A stretch of 64,000 bases of DNA from Rhea pennata. Lineage: Eukaryota; Chordata; Aves; Rheiformes; Rheidae. The number at the start of each line of letters is the position of its first letter. The stretch's first letter is position 1. Below the pieces are notes generated by a model. That model saw only the letters and a list, made by a program, of their open reading frames with translations. It ran no database searches and was not told the DNA's origin. Below, one piece after another: positions 57,139-64,000 of this stretch. The stretch lies in assembly GCF_028389875.1 (NCBI RefSeq), contig NC_084663.1, forward strand, positions 15,948,666 to 16,012,665, read 5' to 3'. A program made the position numbers and the translations under genes.

Positions 57139-60100
57139 AAAGTGGAAAGAGTTAAGGGGATTGGCAGAAGGCATGTTATTTCTGCCTTGATAAGATGAAA
57201 AGGCAGAAATTTTAACTCTAAACACGAGCATGAGGAGTTGCCATGTCACATTACCGGCAAAATAGACCCTGCGTGGAGACATCACAAGTACCTCAGGCTC
57301 ATAACGGATGATGATATCGAAGTCCATAGCAAAGGGAACGTTGTTGACTGTAAATCTCAGCCCGGCCCCCCGGGGAAGGCGGGCGAAGCCGGGTCCCGTC
57401 CACGTGACGGGCCTGCCGGGGCTGGGCTGCCGGAGAACAACCGCCGCCGCGGCGCTCCGTCCGGGCGGAAGGGTGCCCTGTAAAGACACATTCACATTTC
57501 CACCAACAAACACAGTCAAGTTACAAAAACACAAATTCAGAAAAAAGAAAGGATTTTTGCCATGTAATTTCCTTATTTCTGCCGTCTGTTTAATTTTCTG
57601 AACGTACTCTAGGTTTACACTGCAAGAGCTCTCAAGTGCAAGAAAATAAGGGGCACTTACAAAGAAAACTTCCCATAGCTTTGCAATGACAGCAGCTAGA
57701 GCAACTAGACTAACCCATCAATCTCTGTATGTTTGGCATCTCCAAGCATTCACATTGCAAACCTTAAAAGGATTAAATTCAACTTTGTATATGGTTGGAC
57801 TTTCATTACAAGCATTTGTATCTGTGCAATACGATTTCCCCTCAGAAATACTGGAAATTTATTCAGACATATTTTAAAATAGCGATAATTCTATTTAGAA
57901 AACACATGTGCATGTGCCTACATGTGTACAGATGCATACATCTTCTAGGTAGAAGTAGCGTTATTTTAAAAAAGAGTTTAAAAGACCTTTCTGTTTTAGA
58001 ATTAAGTATGGACATATTTTTCAGTACAATTTACATTCCATAAATATCAATGCTTACAATGACAAAGCTGACAACATTTAAGTACAGTAGGTACCATGTA
58101 ATCGTCTAAGTACAGCTTGGATGTCGAAAACATCTTTCACACACACACAAAAGCCTTGTTTTCATGGGGGCTTTTCCCTCCTCAACTGTTCCTTGAATCT
58201 GCCCCTACAGACTGCACCAGGCATAGCAAAATAAGCCTGCCTGTGGGAATTATAAAATTTCTAGCCCAATTGTGTAACAAAAATTTATTTCATTTGTATC
58301 AGAACTGTAATATCTAGAACTGTGAATTCCATATGCTCAGGCACTGCTGGTTTAATGCATTTCCTCGCCCAATCTTTTCTAGCAAAACTGTATTTTAGTA
58401 TTTGGTGTAATCTTTTGTTTAAATAACTATTTCAGCACCAATTTACCTGTTCCAGTCCTGCTTTTCTTACACTTTGTTTCTTGCTCCTGTTTAATACAAT
58501 CTTTCCATTTTCTATTGTGAACTCATATCCTTGCTTTTGGAAATAGATGTCACACCTTGGAAGAGCTGTTGGTTTAACCTAAAAACCAAAAGTAATGAGG
58601 GAGGGGACAACATTGTCTGAACCATTTTGAAGGGTAAGCATCTAAGAAAAAATCCACGTTTGAAAAACAAGCTCTGTTTCCTGCTGGTGAAACTCTACAA
58701 TAGGGCCCAGCATTGGCTGGAAACATTTTTCACTCTGTTTCAATTAACTTGTACTTCCGCTCATAAGCTATGTCCCAGACATCTGTTTTCCATTTCATTA
58801 CTGGACTGATTACTGGTCATGATTATAGCTAAATATTTTCGGATGTGATCTGCAAATAAACATTTTTTATTATCCCTTCTCTATAGCTTCTGGACAACAC
58901 ATCAGAGAAGAAACATTAGTAAAAATGTAGGCAGCAGAAGGGATACATTCCAGCAAGGTCAGACTTATACTCCGGATGGAGAGCAAATACACTAATTTTG
59001 CAACTAGTAAGAATAAGTGCTCTCCAAACATTATGAATGGATGCCAAATTCCTGAGAAAATTGGGCTCTAGTCGGTGCTATGATGCAAAGCAGCAAGAAT
59101 GGAGCCCAATGGATCAGAGAGGAATTTGGTTCTTCCCTCTGTTGGAATTTCCCGGAAATATCACAGTTTGTGATAGCTCCTCCTGGAACTGTTGGTAACT
59201 CAAATACGTCTTCTAATTTAATTAAGTAAATTAATTGCTCTAATTTATACTAAACCAGCCCCCATCTGAGGAGCAGCAGGGACAGCTTTGCACGTGGCCA
59301 CACCGTATTGCAGTGACTGTTCCCTGGTGACCGCCTGACAGTTCAGGTGCAGTCATGTCCATGGAAACAGGGATGAATTGATGAGGGCTGAGTACCTGTT
59401 CTGTACCTTCCTGCTACAGAGCAGCTCTGGCTGCCCTCCTGAGCTTTGGCTCCTCTGCAACCACCATATGGATCTCCTCCCAGTTCAACACCTAAAAAGC
59501 ATACAACCTACCAAAGGTGCAGACCCAGAAAGGGGCTTTGCATGCTCAGCTTCATAAATGTAATAATCCAGGGGTAAAAAGAAGTAGCCTGAGGCTGGTT
59601 CGTTACACTGGCGGCTCACGATGTTGGGAAGACACGTGCACTGACCATCCTTTGGTGAACACCTAGGGTAAGAGTTGTAAAGGAGGGATATGACAGCATA
59701 AAACATCTGGGTCCTCTGAGTGTAAAAGGAGCTAAATTCCACCTTTGTGTCAGCTTTGTTTTGTTTCTTTCACCACCAGACTGGATTCCTTTTTCCTACC
59801 ACTGACCATCTGCTTCCTCTCTCTGATGCTGGATTTAGTTAATGCTACTTTTTCATCACTTAAGAGAGATGTGACGGGCTCTTTCTTTTTCTGTCCATTC
59901 CATAACCTGCAGCACAGATTCCTTTGTTTCTTGAGCATATGTTACTATCTATTATTATATCTATATTATCTAATATTATATCTATATATATTACTTTACC
60001 TATTACTATTCTTAAGACTCTCTCACCTATCAATTTTAGAGACAGCATATTAGATCAGGAAGCTTTTTGATTTGATGAAATCTGGTAATGTTCATATACT

Positions 60101-63100
60101 TACATTCTTATTTAACACCTTTGATATTGGCTAACTATGATTTAGCACACACTGAGCATATTGAGGAATTGTCCTATGGGATCAGATTATATGATCCTAT
60201 ATCTGAATCCTGGAGAAGCTCAGCTGGCATAAAGTTTGTTTCTAAAGTGATACCTTTTGAACAGGAGCCCAATACCTCTGAAAAAAATAAGGTATTTCTA
60301 GCTTCTAAAGTGGATGCTGGAAGCTAAGTTAAAAATGTCACCCCTAATTTACTGCTAATTACTACTAATATTAGAGCTTCTAGTTCTCTCAAACTAGATG
60401 ATTTGTATTTTTTATTAAACTTATCTTAACCCCGTGTGATTCAAAGTTGACTTCAAAAGAAAAAAACATAAATTCCCTTTAAAATCACAAATAAGTTTCC
60501 AGGATCCCAACACGACTTTATAGTGTTTTTACATGCCAAAATTATGTCTTTAGTCTATTTTCCCATTTGTACTGAGACTGTATGAAACTAATCAGAAAGT
60601 CTAGCCTGAGAATTTATAAAACCAAAACCAAGAAAAAACTTCAAGGAGAACATTAACTTACAAATTACTCTGGGATCCCCCAACGTCACAGTCACATGGA
60701 GAGCAGCCGTGCAAGCTCTTGCCAAGGCCCCAGTATCCTAACTGGGATATAAAGAAAGCAAAGGATTTTTTATAGAAAATATTTAAGTATGTGAAGCACA
60801 AGATAATTTACTTCCCTGGATGAACACTTCTCTGCAGCTATGATGCAAGGGAAGTTAATATATGTGTGTGTTACTAATGCTCAGGTTCTGAAAGACAAAA
60901 CTGCCGTGTAAGCCCCACCACCCTGTCCGTGGAGCATCAGCAAAGTATGTCTCCCACGTCCAGCCCCTTTCTTTGCACAAACACATTTTTTTGCACTTTT
61001 TGCTGTTTCTTCTACTATTTAAAACTGTTTTAATTCTGTACGTAGATAAAATAAGCTCTGAGTCCTTCACTCTCAGAGTCCTTCACGCCTGTGGACCGTT
61101 CCTGGCTGCCTGCCTGTGCTAGGCCAGGTGACACTGCGAGATTGCTTCTGTTACCTGATCACACTGGTGCCCAGACACTGCAAGAAGGGCCAAGTTTTTA
61201 CTCATTTGTCCAATCAAGCTGTGCTGGGAACAGCAGAGATGGTTTGAGCTTTTCCTTCCCTTTCCATGAGTGCTGCTCCTAGTGCATTTTGACTGCACAA
61301 ATGTTCACAAACAGTAAAAACAGAAGAACCACATATGTTATTGCAAAATAGTCATAAAGTTATTTTGAATTTTGACTAAGCCTAATTTTCCGGCTATGAT
61401 GTTCCTTCAATGTTCTCTTCATAATGAAAGAAAAAATGCTACAAAATGCCAGTTAGGATATTGTCTGCAAATACTTAGAGAAAAGCTAACTCGACATCTA
61501 TTCCTGCCTTTCCCTGCAGGCTCACTCCCATGGTAGTAGTAGTTCATCTCCCAAAACACAGTGGAATCCTTATTTTCACACTCATCGTTCCTTCCCACGT
61601 ATAGTCTGTTGAGGACAGGCTTGGAGTGGAGAATTTAAAGCCATTTACAGGGAGAGCTGAGGCTCTGGCTGGTTTCGTCACCTGAAGGCTCAGTCCTGTT
61701 GCATGAACACAGAGTAAAGCCAATGCAAACACCGCCAAGGGCCAAAATCTTTGAGCTGCACGTGCTACAGTGGAGAGACTTCCTGCATTTTCATATTCCT
61801 TCTAATTCTAAAAGCATAAGAAATGACATAGCACACACAGAACATACGCCTTCTTCTCCTTTGATGGTGGGCAGAGCCCACCAGGAGGCAGGAGAGGGGA
61901 GCAGAATCTTCTAAAGCCATAGGAATCAAGATCCAATGCAATGTAACACAACGACCTGTCTGAATACATACAACACATTTTTCACAGCGTCGCCCGGTGG
62001 CATATCGCTGACAGAGGCACTTTCCAGTCACAGGATCACAGCTGGAGAAAGGCAAACTGCCAGAGGGATCACAGTTGCAGGCTGCAAAGGAAGAAACGCG
62101 CGGTTACTTCTGTGGGCGCCGCTGAGAGCAGCAGAGCTGGCATTTGCTTTAGATGTGGCATTGGAGTGACAGGCAGTCCCGATCCTTCAGATAAATAATC
62201 TACAGATTGACATCCCTTGACATCCCACAGCAACCCGATTGTTTGGGGGGGATGGACCTTCTCCTTGGTGGGAATCTCCTGGAGGGGAGCAGGGAATGAT
62301 TGGCAGAAGTCTGGTGCAGTGATGTTCTGTGCATCCCTGCATGCTGATCCTCACATTTTGTTCACAAATTCAGGGTGAACACAAATTCTCCTGAGCAGGA
62401 GAAGGTGTGTTGTTCAGTGAATCTCATGTCTGGCTGCAAGTTCTCAAGACAAGCAGTCAGTAGCTTTCTCATTCCCCTGTCACTTCAGTACTATGCATGA
62501 AGAGCCCCAAAACACTGCCTAAAAATCTAGAAACCAAGCAGAAGGGGAAAAATATATCATGGTATTATTAAGTAGAAGGAGCATTCATACTAAAGGTTTG
62601 TTTCAGGCCAGATGGATTTCTCTCCATTTTATATTAGTTATTTTTTGAGCATGGAACCTAAAATGAGTGGAATATGTGGATTTGGATGGTATTTCCATTT
62701 CCCTCTTCCTAAGAAGTACATTTGCTTCCTGATGAATGGCTTCCAGATGCATTCAAAAGAACAGTTCAGACCACAACTTCCCAGAAAGAGCCATATGTAT
62801 TTTCTGTAGACGCTAGTCTTAGTTGCTGGGAACCTTAAGGAGCAGCAAGTAGAACATTACAGCACTGGCTCTATCACCCAAAGTGCAAAGAATGGTGTCA
62901 GGAAATGTTTACATCAAGTTATATCCTGTGCCTACCCTGTGTAGTTTGTGACACCTTTGCTGAGAAGTAAGCACTGAGAAGTGAAATCTGGGTAAATGAG
63001 CCGGCCTCGGTCTCCCCACCACTGCAGCTAGATCGTTTCTGAGGCTGGGGCTGGGCCACTGACACTGCACTGAGCTGTGTAGAGTCCAGATATCCTCAGA

Positions 63101-63645
63101 GTGATTCCTGACATTGTTTCCATGGCTATCAAATCATCCTTATGCTGATTTTGATTATAAAATAACATTCATGTGTCTTAATCTCCCTTTTCAATGAAAT
63201 TACCTATTTAACAATCCTTCTATTAATAACATTCTTATCTTTTATAATATACCATGTGTTCTGCAAGTTATTTTGTATCTTTTCAGTGCTGATAATCTTT
63301 GCCTTCCTCAGGAATTTATTGCACCTGACATTAAATTACAGTAGGCAACTGGGCATTTTGTAAAGCAAGTAGTATCTACGCGTTAGTGTGTGCTTCTATG
63401 GGTTCTATTACCTTAATAGTTTAAAAATGCTTTGGAAAGAAGAATAAAAGAGTTGGTTTACATACGCTGGCAGCCTAGAGGGTTGTTGCCCCTCAGGCCA
63501 TAGTAGTTTGGCCTGCACTTGTCACAGTGGACTCCCTCCACGTTCTCCTTGCAAGGGCATCGACCAGCAGTAGTTCCCAGAGCAGGGTCTGTGTGGCTCT
63601 CACACAGGCCATCATGCAACGTGCCTTCTGGGTCACAGTCACAGG
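30050..63645 (-). CDS. LAMB4: Laminin subunit beta-4, 3' part of gene (25 coding exons; 5' end outside the window)
   Basis: Laminin beta-4 is a secreted laminin chain paralogous to beta-1. Twenty-five exons join into one open frame of 4,247 bases: two bases of a split codon, 1,414 residues and a TAG. Counting from the first complete codon, the order is LE3-LE5 (about 1-150), L4/IV-B (about 155-417), LE6-LE13 (about 420-829), coiled coil (about 835-1026), the six-cysteine beta knob (about 1028-1061) and a C-terminal coiled coil ending YATCKS, whose cysteine matches the one that bonds to the gamma chain in laminins. Matching human stretches as I recall them include [30 protein letters not shown] and [11 protein letters not shown] and the first LE repeats, about 390 residues, lie above 64000. 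No stop or frameshift was seen. Oddities are one GC-AG intron and one exon absent from human LAMB4 as I recall it. Confidence 0.95.
30190..31730 (-). other. LAMB4: LAMB4 last intron
   Basis: About 1.5 kb; no exon, gene or clear repeat recognised. Confidence 0.7.
31731..31884 (-). CDS. LAMB4: LAMB4 window exon 24: C-terminal coiled coil
   Basis: Acceptor ttttgttacag, donor CAG|gtggtg, 154 bases, residues 1318-1369. It encodes [20 protein letters not shown] and [20 protein letters not shown], parallel to human GKVKQLKDAAEKLAGDTEAK. Confidence 0.95.
31885..32916 (-). other. LAMB4: LAMB4 intron between window exons 23 and 24
   Basis: About 1 kb with short homopolymer runs (G near 32120, T near 32262); nothing else recognised. 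Confidence 0.7.
32917..33093 (-). CDS. LAMB4: LAMB4 window exon 23: C-terminal coiled coil
   Basis: Acceptor ctgtttttag, donor GAC|gtaagc, 177 bases (59 codons), residues 1259-1317. It encodes [20 protein letters not shown] and [17 protein letters not shown], a helical heptad pattern. Confidence 0.94.
33337..33475 (-). CDS. LAMB4: LAMB4 window exon 22: C-terminal coiled coil
   Basis: Acceptor tttgttttag, donor CAG|gtatct, 139 bases, residues 1212-1258. It encodes [19 protein letters not shown] and [21 protein letters not shown] is a potential glycosylation site. Confidence 0.92.
34120..34327 (-). CDS. LAMB4: LAMB4 window exon 21: C-terminal coiled coil
   Basis: Acceptor ttttttaaag, donor CAA|gtgagt, 208 bases, residues 1143-1212. 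It encodes [20 protein letters not shown] and [12 protein letters not shown], matching human [14 protein letters not shown] and [10 protein letters not shown]. Confidence 0.96.
34328..36169 (-). other. LAMB4: LAMB4 intron between window exons 20 and 21
   Basis: About 1.8 kb, AT-rich; nothing recognised. Confidence 0.7.
36170..36314 (-). CDS. LAMB4: LAMB4 window exon 20: C-terminal coiled coil
   Basis: Acceptor atatttccag, donor TAG|gtaaat, 145 bases, residues 1095-1143. It encodes [20 protein letters not shown] and [11 protein letters not shown]. It has no ATG-started frame and was found by splice sites, phase and the human FIKKVKNFLL parallel. Confidence 0.9.
36315..38429 (-). other. LAMB4: LAMB4 intron between window exons 19 and 20
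   Basis: About 2.1 kb; short open frames on both strands have no recognisable similarity. Confidence 0.7.
38430..38633 (-). CDS. LAMB4: LAMB4 window exon 19: beta knob (domain alpha)
   Basis: Acceptor tttattgtag, donor GAG|gtgccg (weak), 204 bases, residues 1027-1094. The six cysteines of the beta knob are present ([23 protein letters not shown]), then the helix resumes ([17 protein letters not shown]). Confidence 0.95.
38634..40255 (-). other. LAMB4: LAMB4 intron between window exons 18 and 19
   Basis: About 1.6 kb; nothing recognised. Confidence 0.7.
40256..40461 (-). CDS. LAMB4: LAMB4 window exon 18: coiled coil before the beta knob
   Basis: Acceptor ttcctgtag, donor AAG|gtatgt, 206 bases, residues 958-1026. 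It encodes [30 protein letters not shown] and [18 protein letters not shown], close to human KIPDIQILNEK. Confidence 0.95.
40462..43527 (-). other. LAMB4: LAMB4 intron between window exons 17 and 18
   Basis: At about 3.1 kb the longest intron seen in LAMB4 here. A short stretch near 42578-42605 (gggaaactgagcctgggaga) faintly recalls a SINE core but is too short to call. Confidence 0.65.
43528..43688 (-). CDS. LAMB4: LAMB4 window exon 17: coiled coil
   Basis: Acceptor ttccttttag-type (tttag|ACAAG), donor AAG|gtaagg, 161 bases, residues 904-958. It encodes [20 protein letters not shown] and the heptad-rich [20 protein letters not shown]. It has no ATG-started frame of its own. Confidence 0.9.
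44058..44433 (-). CDS. LAMB4: LAMB4 window exon 16: LE13 and start of coiled coil
   Basis: The largest exon, 376 bases; acceptor caccctgcag, donor GCA|gtaagg; residues 779-904. It ends the LE array ([32 protein letters not shown]) and starts the helical region ([20 protein letters not shown]). A LAMB1 counterpart is outside the window. Confidence 0.96.
44434..45345 (-). other. LAMB4: LAMB4 intron between window exons 15 and 16
   Basis: About 0.9 kb; nothing recognised. Confidence 0.7.
45346..45442 (-). CDS. LAMB4: LAMB4 window exon 15: LE12
   Basis: 97-base exon without ATG-started frame. Acceptor tcattacag, donor TTT|gtaagt, residues 747-779. It encodes [19 protein letters not shown] and [11 protein letters not shown]. 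Same length and phases as LAMB1 exon 23. Confidence 0.94.
45443..46657 (-). other. LAMB4: LAMB4 GC-AG intron between window exons 14 and 15
   Basis: 1,215 bases, starting gcaaga and ending cattacag on the minus strand. No GT donor in the right frame and place is available. Contents are otherwise AT-rich and unremarkable. Confidence 0.85.
46658..46878 (-). CDS. LAMB4: LAMB4 window exon 14: LE11, ends at a GC donor
   Basis: Acceptor tcttttcccag; donor CAG|gcaaga, a non-canonical GC site in the consensus context of GC-AG introns. 221 bases, residues 673-746. It encodes [29 protein letters not shown] and [13 protein letters not shown]. The junction position matches LAMB1 exons 22/23 (NE-FTGQC), which supports the GC donor. 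Confidence 0.93.
46879..49972 (-). other. LAMB4: LAMB4 introns around window exon 13
   Basis: Two introns (46879-48008 and 48234-49972). The second has a more GC-balanced stretch at about 48.5-49.05 kb with short open frames, none recognisable. Exon 13 itself lies between them. Confidence 0.65.
48009..48233 (-). CDS. LAMB4: LAMB4 window exon 13: LE9-LE10
   Basis: Acceptor tttctgacag, donor GAA|gtaagc, 225 bases, residues 598-673. It encodes [38 protein letters not shown] and [17 protein letters not shown]. Confidence 0.96.
49973..50130 (-). CDS. LAMB4: LAMB4 window exon 12: LE8-LE9
   Basis: Acceptor gtcttgacag, donor CAG|gtacaa, 158 bases, residues 545-598. It encodes [29 protein letters not shown] and CNCLEGYSG. 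The position of YIGSR in beta-1 reads YSGSQ. Confidence 0.95.
50131..51325 (-). other. LAMB4: LAMB4 intron between window exons 11 and 12
   Basis: About 1.2 kb; nothing recognised. Confidence 0.7.
51326..51557 (-). CDS. LAMB4: LAMB4 window exon 11: LE7-LE8
   Basis: Acceptor ggttttccag analog (cag|CATGC), donor AAG|gtaggc, 232 bases, residues 468-545. It encodes [34 protein letters not shown] and [13 protein letters not shown]. Confidence 0.94.
52099..52242 (-). CDS. LAMB4: LAMB4 window exon 10: LE6
   Basis: Acceptor ctgttgacag, donor ACC|gtgagt, 144 bases, residues 420-468. It encodes [20 protein letters not shown] and [18 protein letters not shown]. Confidence 0.95.
52243..53967 (-). other. 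LAMB4: LAMB4 intron between window exons 9 and 10
   Basis: About 1.7 kb. A ctatgagtctatgaattga motif near 52310 recalls CR1 LINE 3' ends, but no CR1 body was recognised. Confidence 0.65.
53968..54145 (-). CDS. LAMB4: LAMB4 window exon 9: end of L4 domain
   Basis: Acceptor aatgccaaag, donor TTG|gtaagg, 178 bases, residues 361-420. It encodes [40 protein letters not shown] and IHNGAV. Confidence 0.95.
54146..55134 (-). other. LAMB4: LAMB4 intron between window exons 8 and 9
   Basis: About 1 kb, AT-rich; nothing recognised. Confidence 0.7.
55135..55255 (-). CDS. LAMB4: LAMB4 window exon 8: L4 domain
   Basis: Acceptor cacgacacag, donor TCA|gtgagt, 121 bases, residues 320-360. It encodes [30 protein letters not shown] and FILIDS. 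Confidence 0.95.
56017..56138 (-). CDS. LAMB4: LAMB4 window exon 7: L4 domain, diverged
   Basis: Acceptor tttgtttatag, donor AAG|gtctgg, 122 bases, residues 280-320. It has no usable ATG; it was found by searching for a phase 0 to phase 2 exon with the family pattern. It encodes [15 protein letters not shown], one cysteine (SQRCKNK) and [10 protein letters not shown], which parallels human LAMB4 (DW, C, FALPAAT) and is required to keep the frame. Confidence 0.88.
56280..56303. repeat. A24 homopolymer
   Basis: Twenty-four consecutive A on the plus strand in a LAMB4 intron. A short homopolymer or an old poly(A) tail are both possible; no source element was recognised. Confidence 0.85.
57104..57134. 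repeat. T31 homopolymer
   Basis: Thirty-one consecutive T on the plus strand in the LAMB4 intron just 3' of window exon 6 in the transcript. On the minus strand it could be a retroposed poly(A) tail, but the flanks are not recognised. Confidence 0.85.
57292..57477 (-). CDS. LAMB4: LAMB4 window exon 6: L4 (IV-B) domain
   Basis: Acceptor gtctttacag, donor GAG|gtactt, 186 bases, residues 218-279. It encodes an alanine run ([15 protein letters not shown]), [19 protein letters not shown] and [18 protein letters not shown]. The exon is much more GC-rich than its surroundings. Confidence 0.95.
57478..59511 (-). other. LAMB4: LAMB4 introns flanking the extra exon
   Basis: Two introns (57478-58446 and 58579-59511) of about 0.95 kb each, AT-rich, with no other exon recognised. 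Confidence 0.7.
58447..58578 (-). CDS. LAMB4: LAMB4 window exon 5: extra in-frame exon in the L4 region
   Basis: A 132-base open segment (44 codons, phase 0 at both ends) with acceptor ggtttttag and strong donor CAG|gtaaat. It encodes [20 protein letters not shown] and continues [14 protein letters not shown] to GLEQ. It joins APL on one side to GTLPPG on the other without disturbing the frame. I recall no counterpart in human LAMB4 or in beta-1 and saw none in LAMB1 here. It has no ATG-started frame. Its reality rests on splice sites, phase symmetry and open reading. Confidence 0.78.
59512..59662 (-). CDS. LAMB4: LAMB4 window exon 4: LE5 end and start of L4 region
   Basis: Acceptor taccctag, donor TTG|gtaggt, 151 bases, residues 123-173. 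It encodes [35 protein letters not shown] and a short end, SGSAPL. Confidence 0.94.
59663..60661 (-). other. LAMB4: LAMB4 intron between window exons 3 and 4
   Basis: About 1 kb with an AT-rich TATTAT/TATCTA stretch at 59938-60010; otherwise nothing recognised. Confidence 0.7.
59938..60010. repeat. AT-rich low-complexity tract
   Basis: Interspersed tatta, tctata and ttatat motifs in a LAMB4 intron; a degenerate microsatellite. Confidence 0.7.
60662..60741 (-). CDS. LAMB4: LAMB4 window exon 3: end of LE4, start of LE5
   Basis: 80-base exon without its own ATG, found by splice sites and paralogy. Acceptor atatcccag, donor TTT|gtaagt, residues 97-123. It encodes [19 protein letters not shown]. 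Same length and phases as LAMB1 exon 12. Confidence 0.94.
60742..61971 (-). other. LAMB4: LAMB4 intron between window exons 2 and 3
   Basis: About 1.2 kb; nothing recognised. Confidence 0.7.
61972..62081 (-). CDS. LAMB4: LAMB4 window exon 2: LE4
   Basis: Acceptor tcctttgcag, donor GTT|gtatgt, 110 bases, window residues 60-96. It encodes [20 protein letters not shown] and the [16 protein letters not shown] stretch. Confidence 0.95.
62082..63465 (-). other. LAMB4: LAMB4 intron between window exons 1 and 2
   Basis: About 1.4 kb; nothing recognised. Confidence 0.7.
63466..63645 (-). CDS. LAMB4: LAMB4 window exon 1: LE3
   Basis: Acceptor gcctgtgtag, donor AGC|gtatgt, 180 bases. It encodes [35 protein letters not shown] and PNYYGL. 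It begins with the last two bases of a split codon, so another exon must precede it beyond the window. Confidence 0.95.
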
Positions 63646-64000
63646 CTACACAGGCAGTCAAGGAGACATAAGAAACCCATATTTAGATATAAGCTTGAAA
63701 TAGCTGTAAGGTTGCAGAGGGATACCACACATGAGCCACCTCCACAAAGCTAGTCTGAGTTGTCCACGGCTGAATTATTTCCCCAAATCATTGGATTAAA
63801 TAGGAGACACTAGTTTTATTAAGCATTCCATTTTCCCTAAGGTAATAATCATTTCTCAGAGCAGAGCTAATATCTACCATACCTCTCCCTCTGGTAATCT
63901 TCCCCTCTGCTCCTTAAAGGCTTTTCACTCAAAATGGCCAATCAATTATTACAACTAAATTATACTCCAAGCATTTTTCCCATGCTATATTAATACTGAA
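63646..64000 (-). other. LAMB4: LAMB4 intron, partial
   Basis: Sequence upstream of window exon 1, running off the window; no coding sequence recognised. Confidence 0.7.

Larger units (their letters stand above)
55256..57291 (-). other. LAMB4: LAMB4 introns around window exon 7
   Basis: Two introns (55256-56016 and 56139-57291). They contain A24 at 56280-56303 and T31 at 57104-57134. A decoy open segment (56836-56960) is discussed among the rejected items. Confidence 0.7.

Noticed and set aside
1..64000. Search for bacterial-type systems, CRISPR arrays, viral genes or toxin genes
   Set aside because: The window is spliced eukaryotic sequence; no such feature was seen.

Overview
The window is eukaryotic genomic DNA, most likely from a bird or another sauropsid. 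It holds parts of two adjacent laminin beta-chain genes, both on the minus strand. I identified them by translating exons and comparing them with my memory of the vertebrate laminin beta families. The organism call is an inference from short introns, very GC-rich and CpG-rich coding exons, and a retained, open LAMB4. There are no bacterial, phage, CRISPR or operon features. I recognised no tRNA, rRNA or other RNA gene.

Positions 1-3323 are intron sequence of LAMB1. Positions 3324-24697 hold the first 23 coding exons of LAMB1 (laminin beta-1): start codon and signal peptide, LN domain, LE repeats 1-5, the L4 (IV-B) domain and LE repeats 6 to about 12. The rest of the gene lies beyond position 1. 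A GC-rich CpG-island promoter covers about 24.4-25.7 kb. Intron 2 carries a 69-70 bp GC-rich minisatellite (23.57-24.17 kb).

Positions 25.7-29.8 kb are intergenic. No gene is recognised there, but there are two fragments resembling the ancient SINE MIR. Positions 30050-63645 hold the last 25 coding exons of LAMB4 (laminin beta-4), which join in one open frame of 1,414 residues plus stop: LE repeats, L4 domain, LE repeats, coiled coil, beta knob and C-terminal coiled coil. Its N-terminal part (LN domain and first LE repeats) lies beyond position 64000.

Both products are extracellular basement-membrane chains. A laminin beta chain assembles with an alpha and a gamma chain through its C-terminal coiled coil, and beta chains with an LN domain take part in laminin network formation. 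LAMB4 lies directly upstream of LAMB1 in the same direction, as in human, and matching exons often have identical lengths and phases, which is the signature of tandem duplication. The best leads are an extra in-frame 132-base exon in the LAMB4 L4 domain, a GC-AG intron in LAMB4, a tandem splice donor in LAMB1, the intronic minisatellite, and a second CpG-rich block inside LAMB1. I saw no wholly new biological system here.
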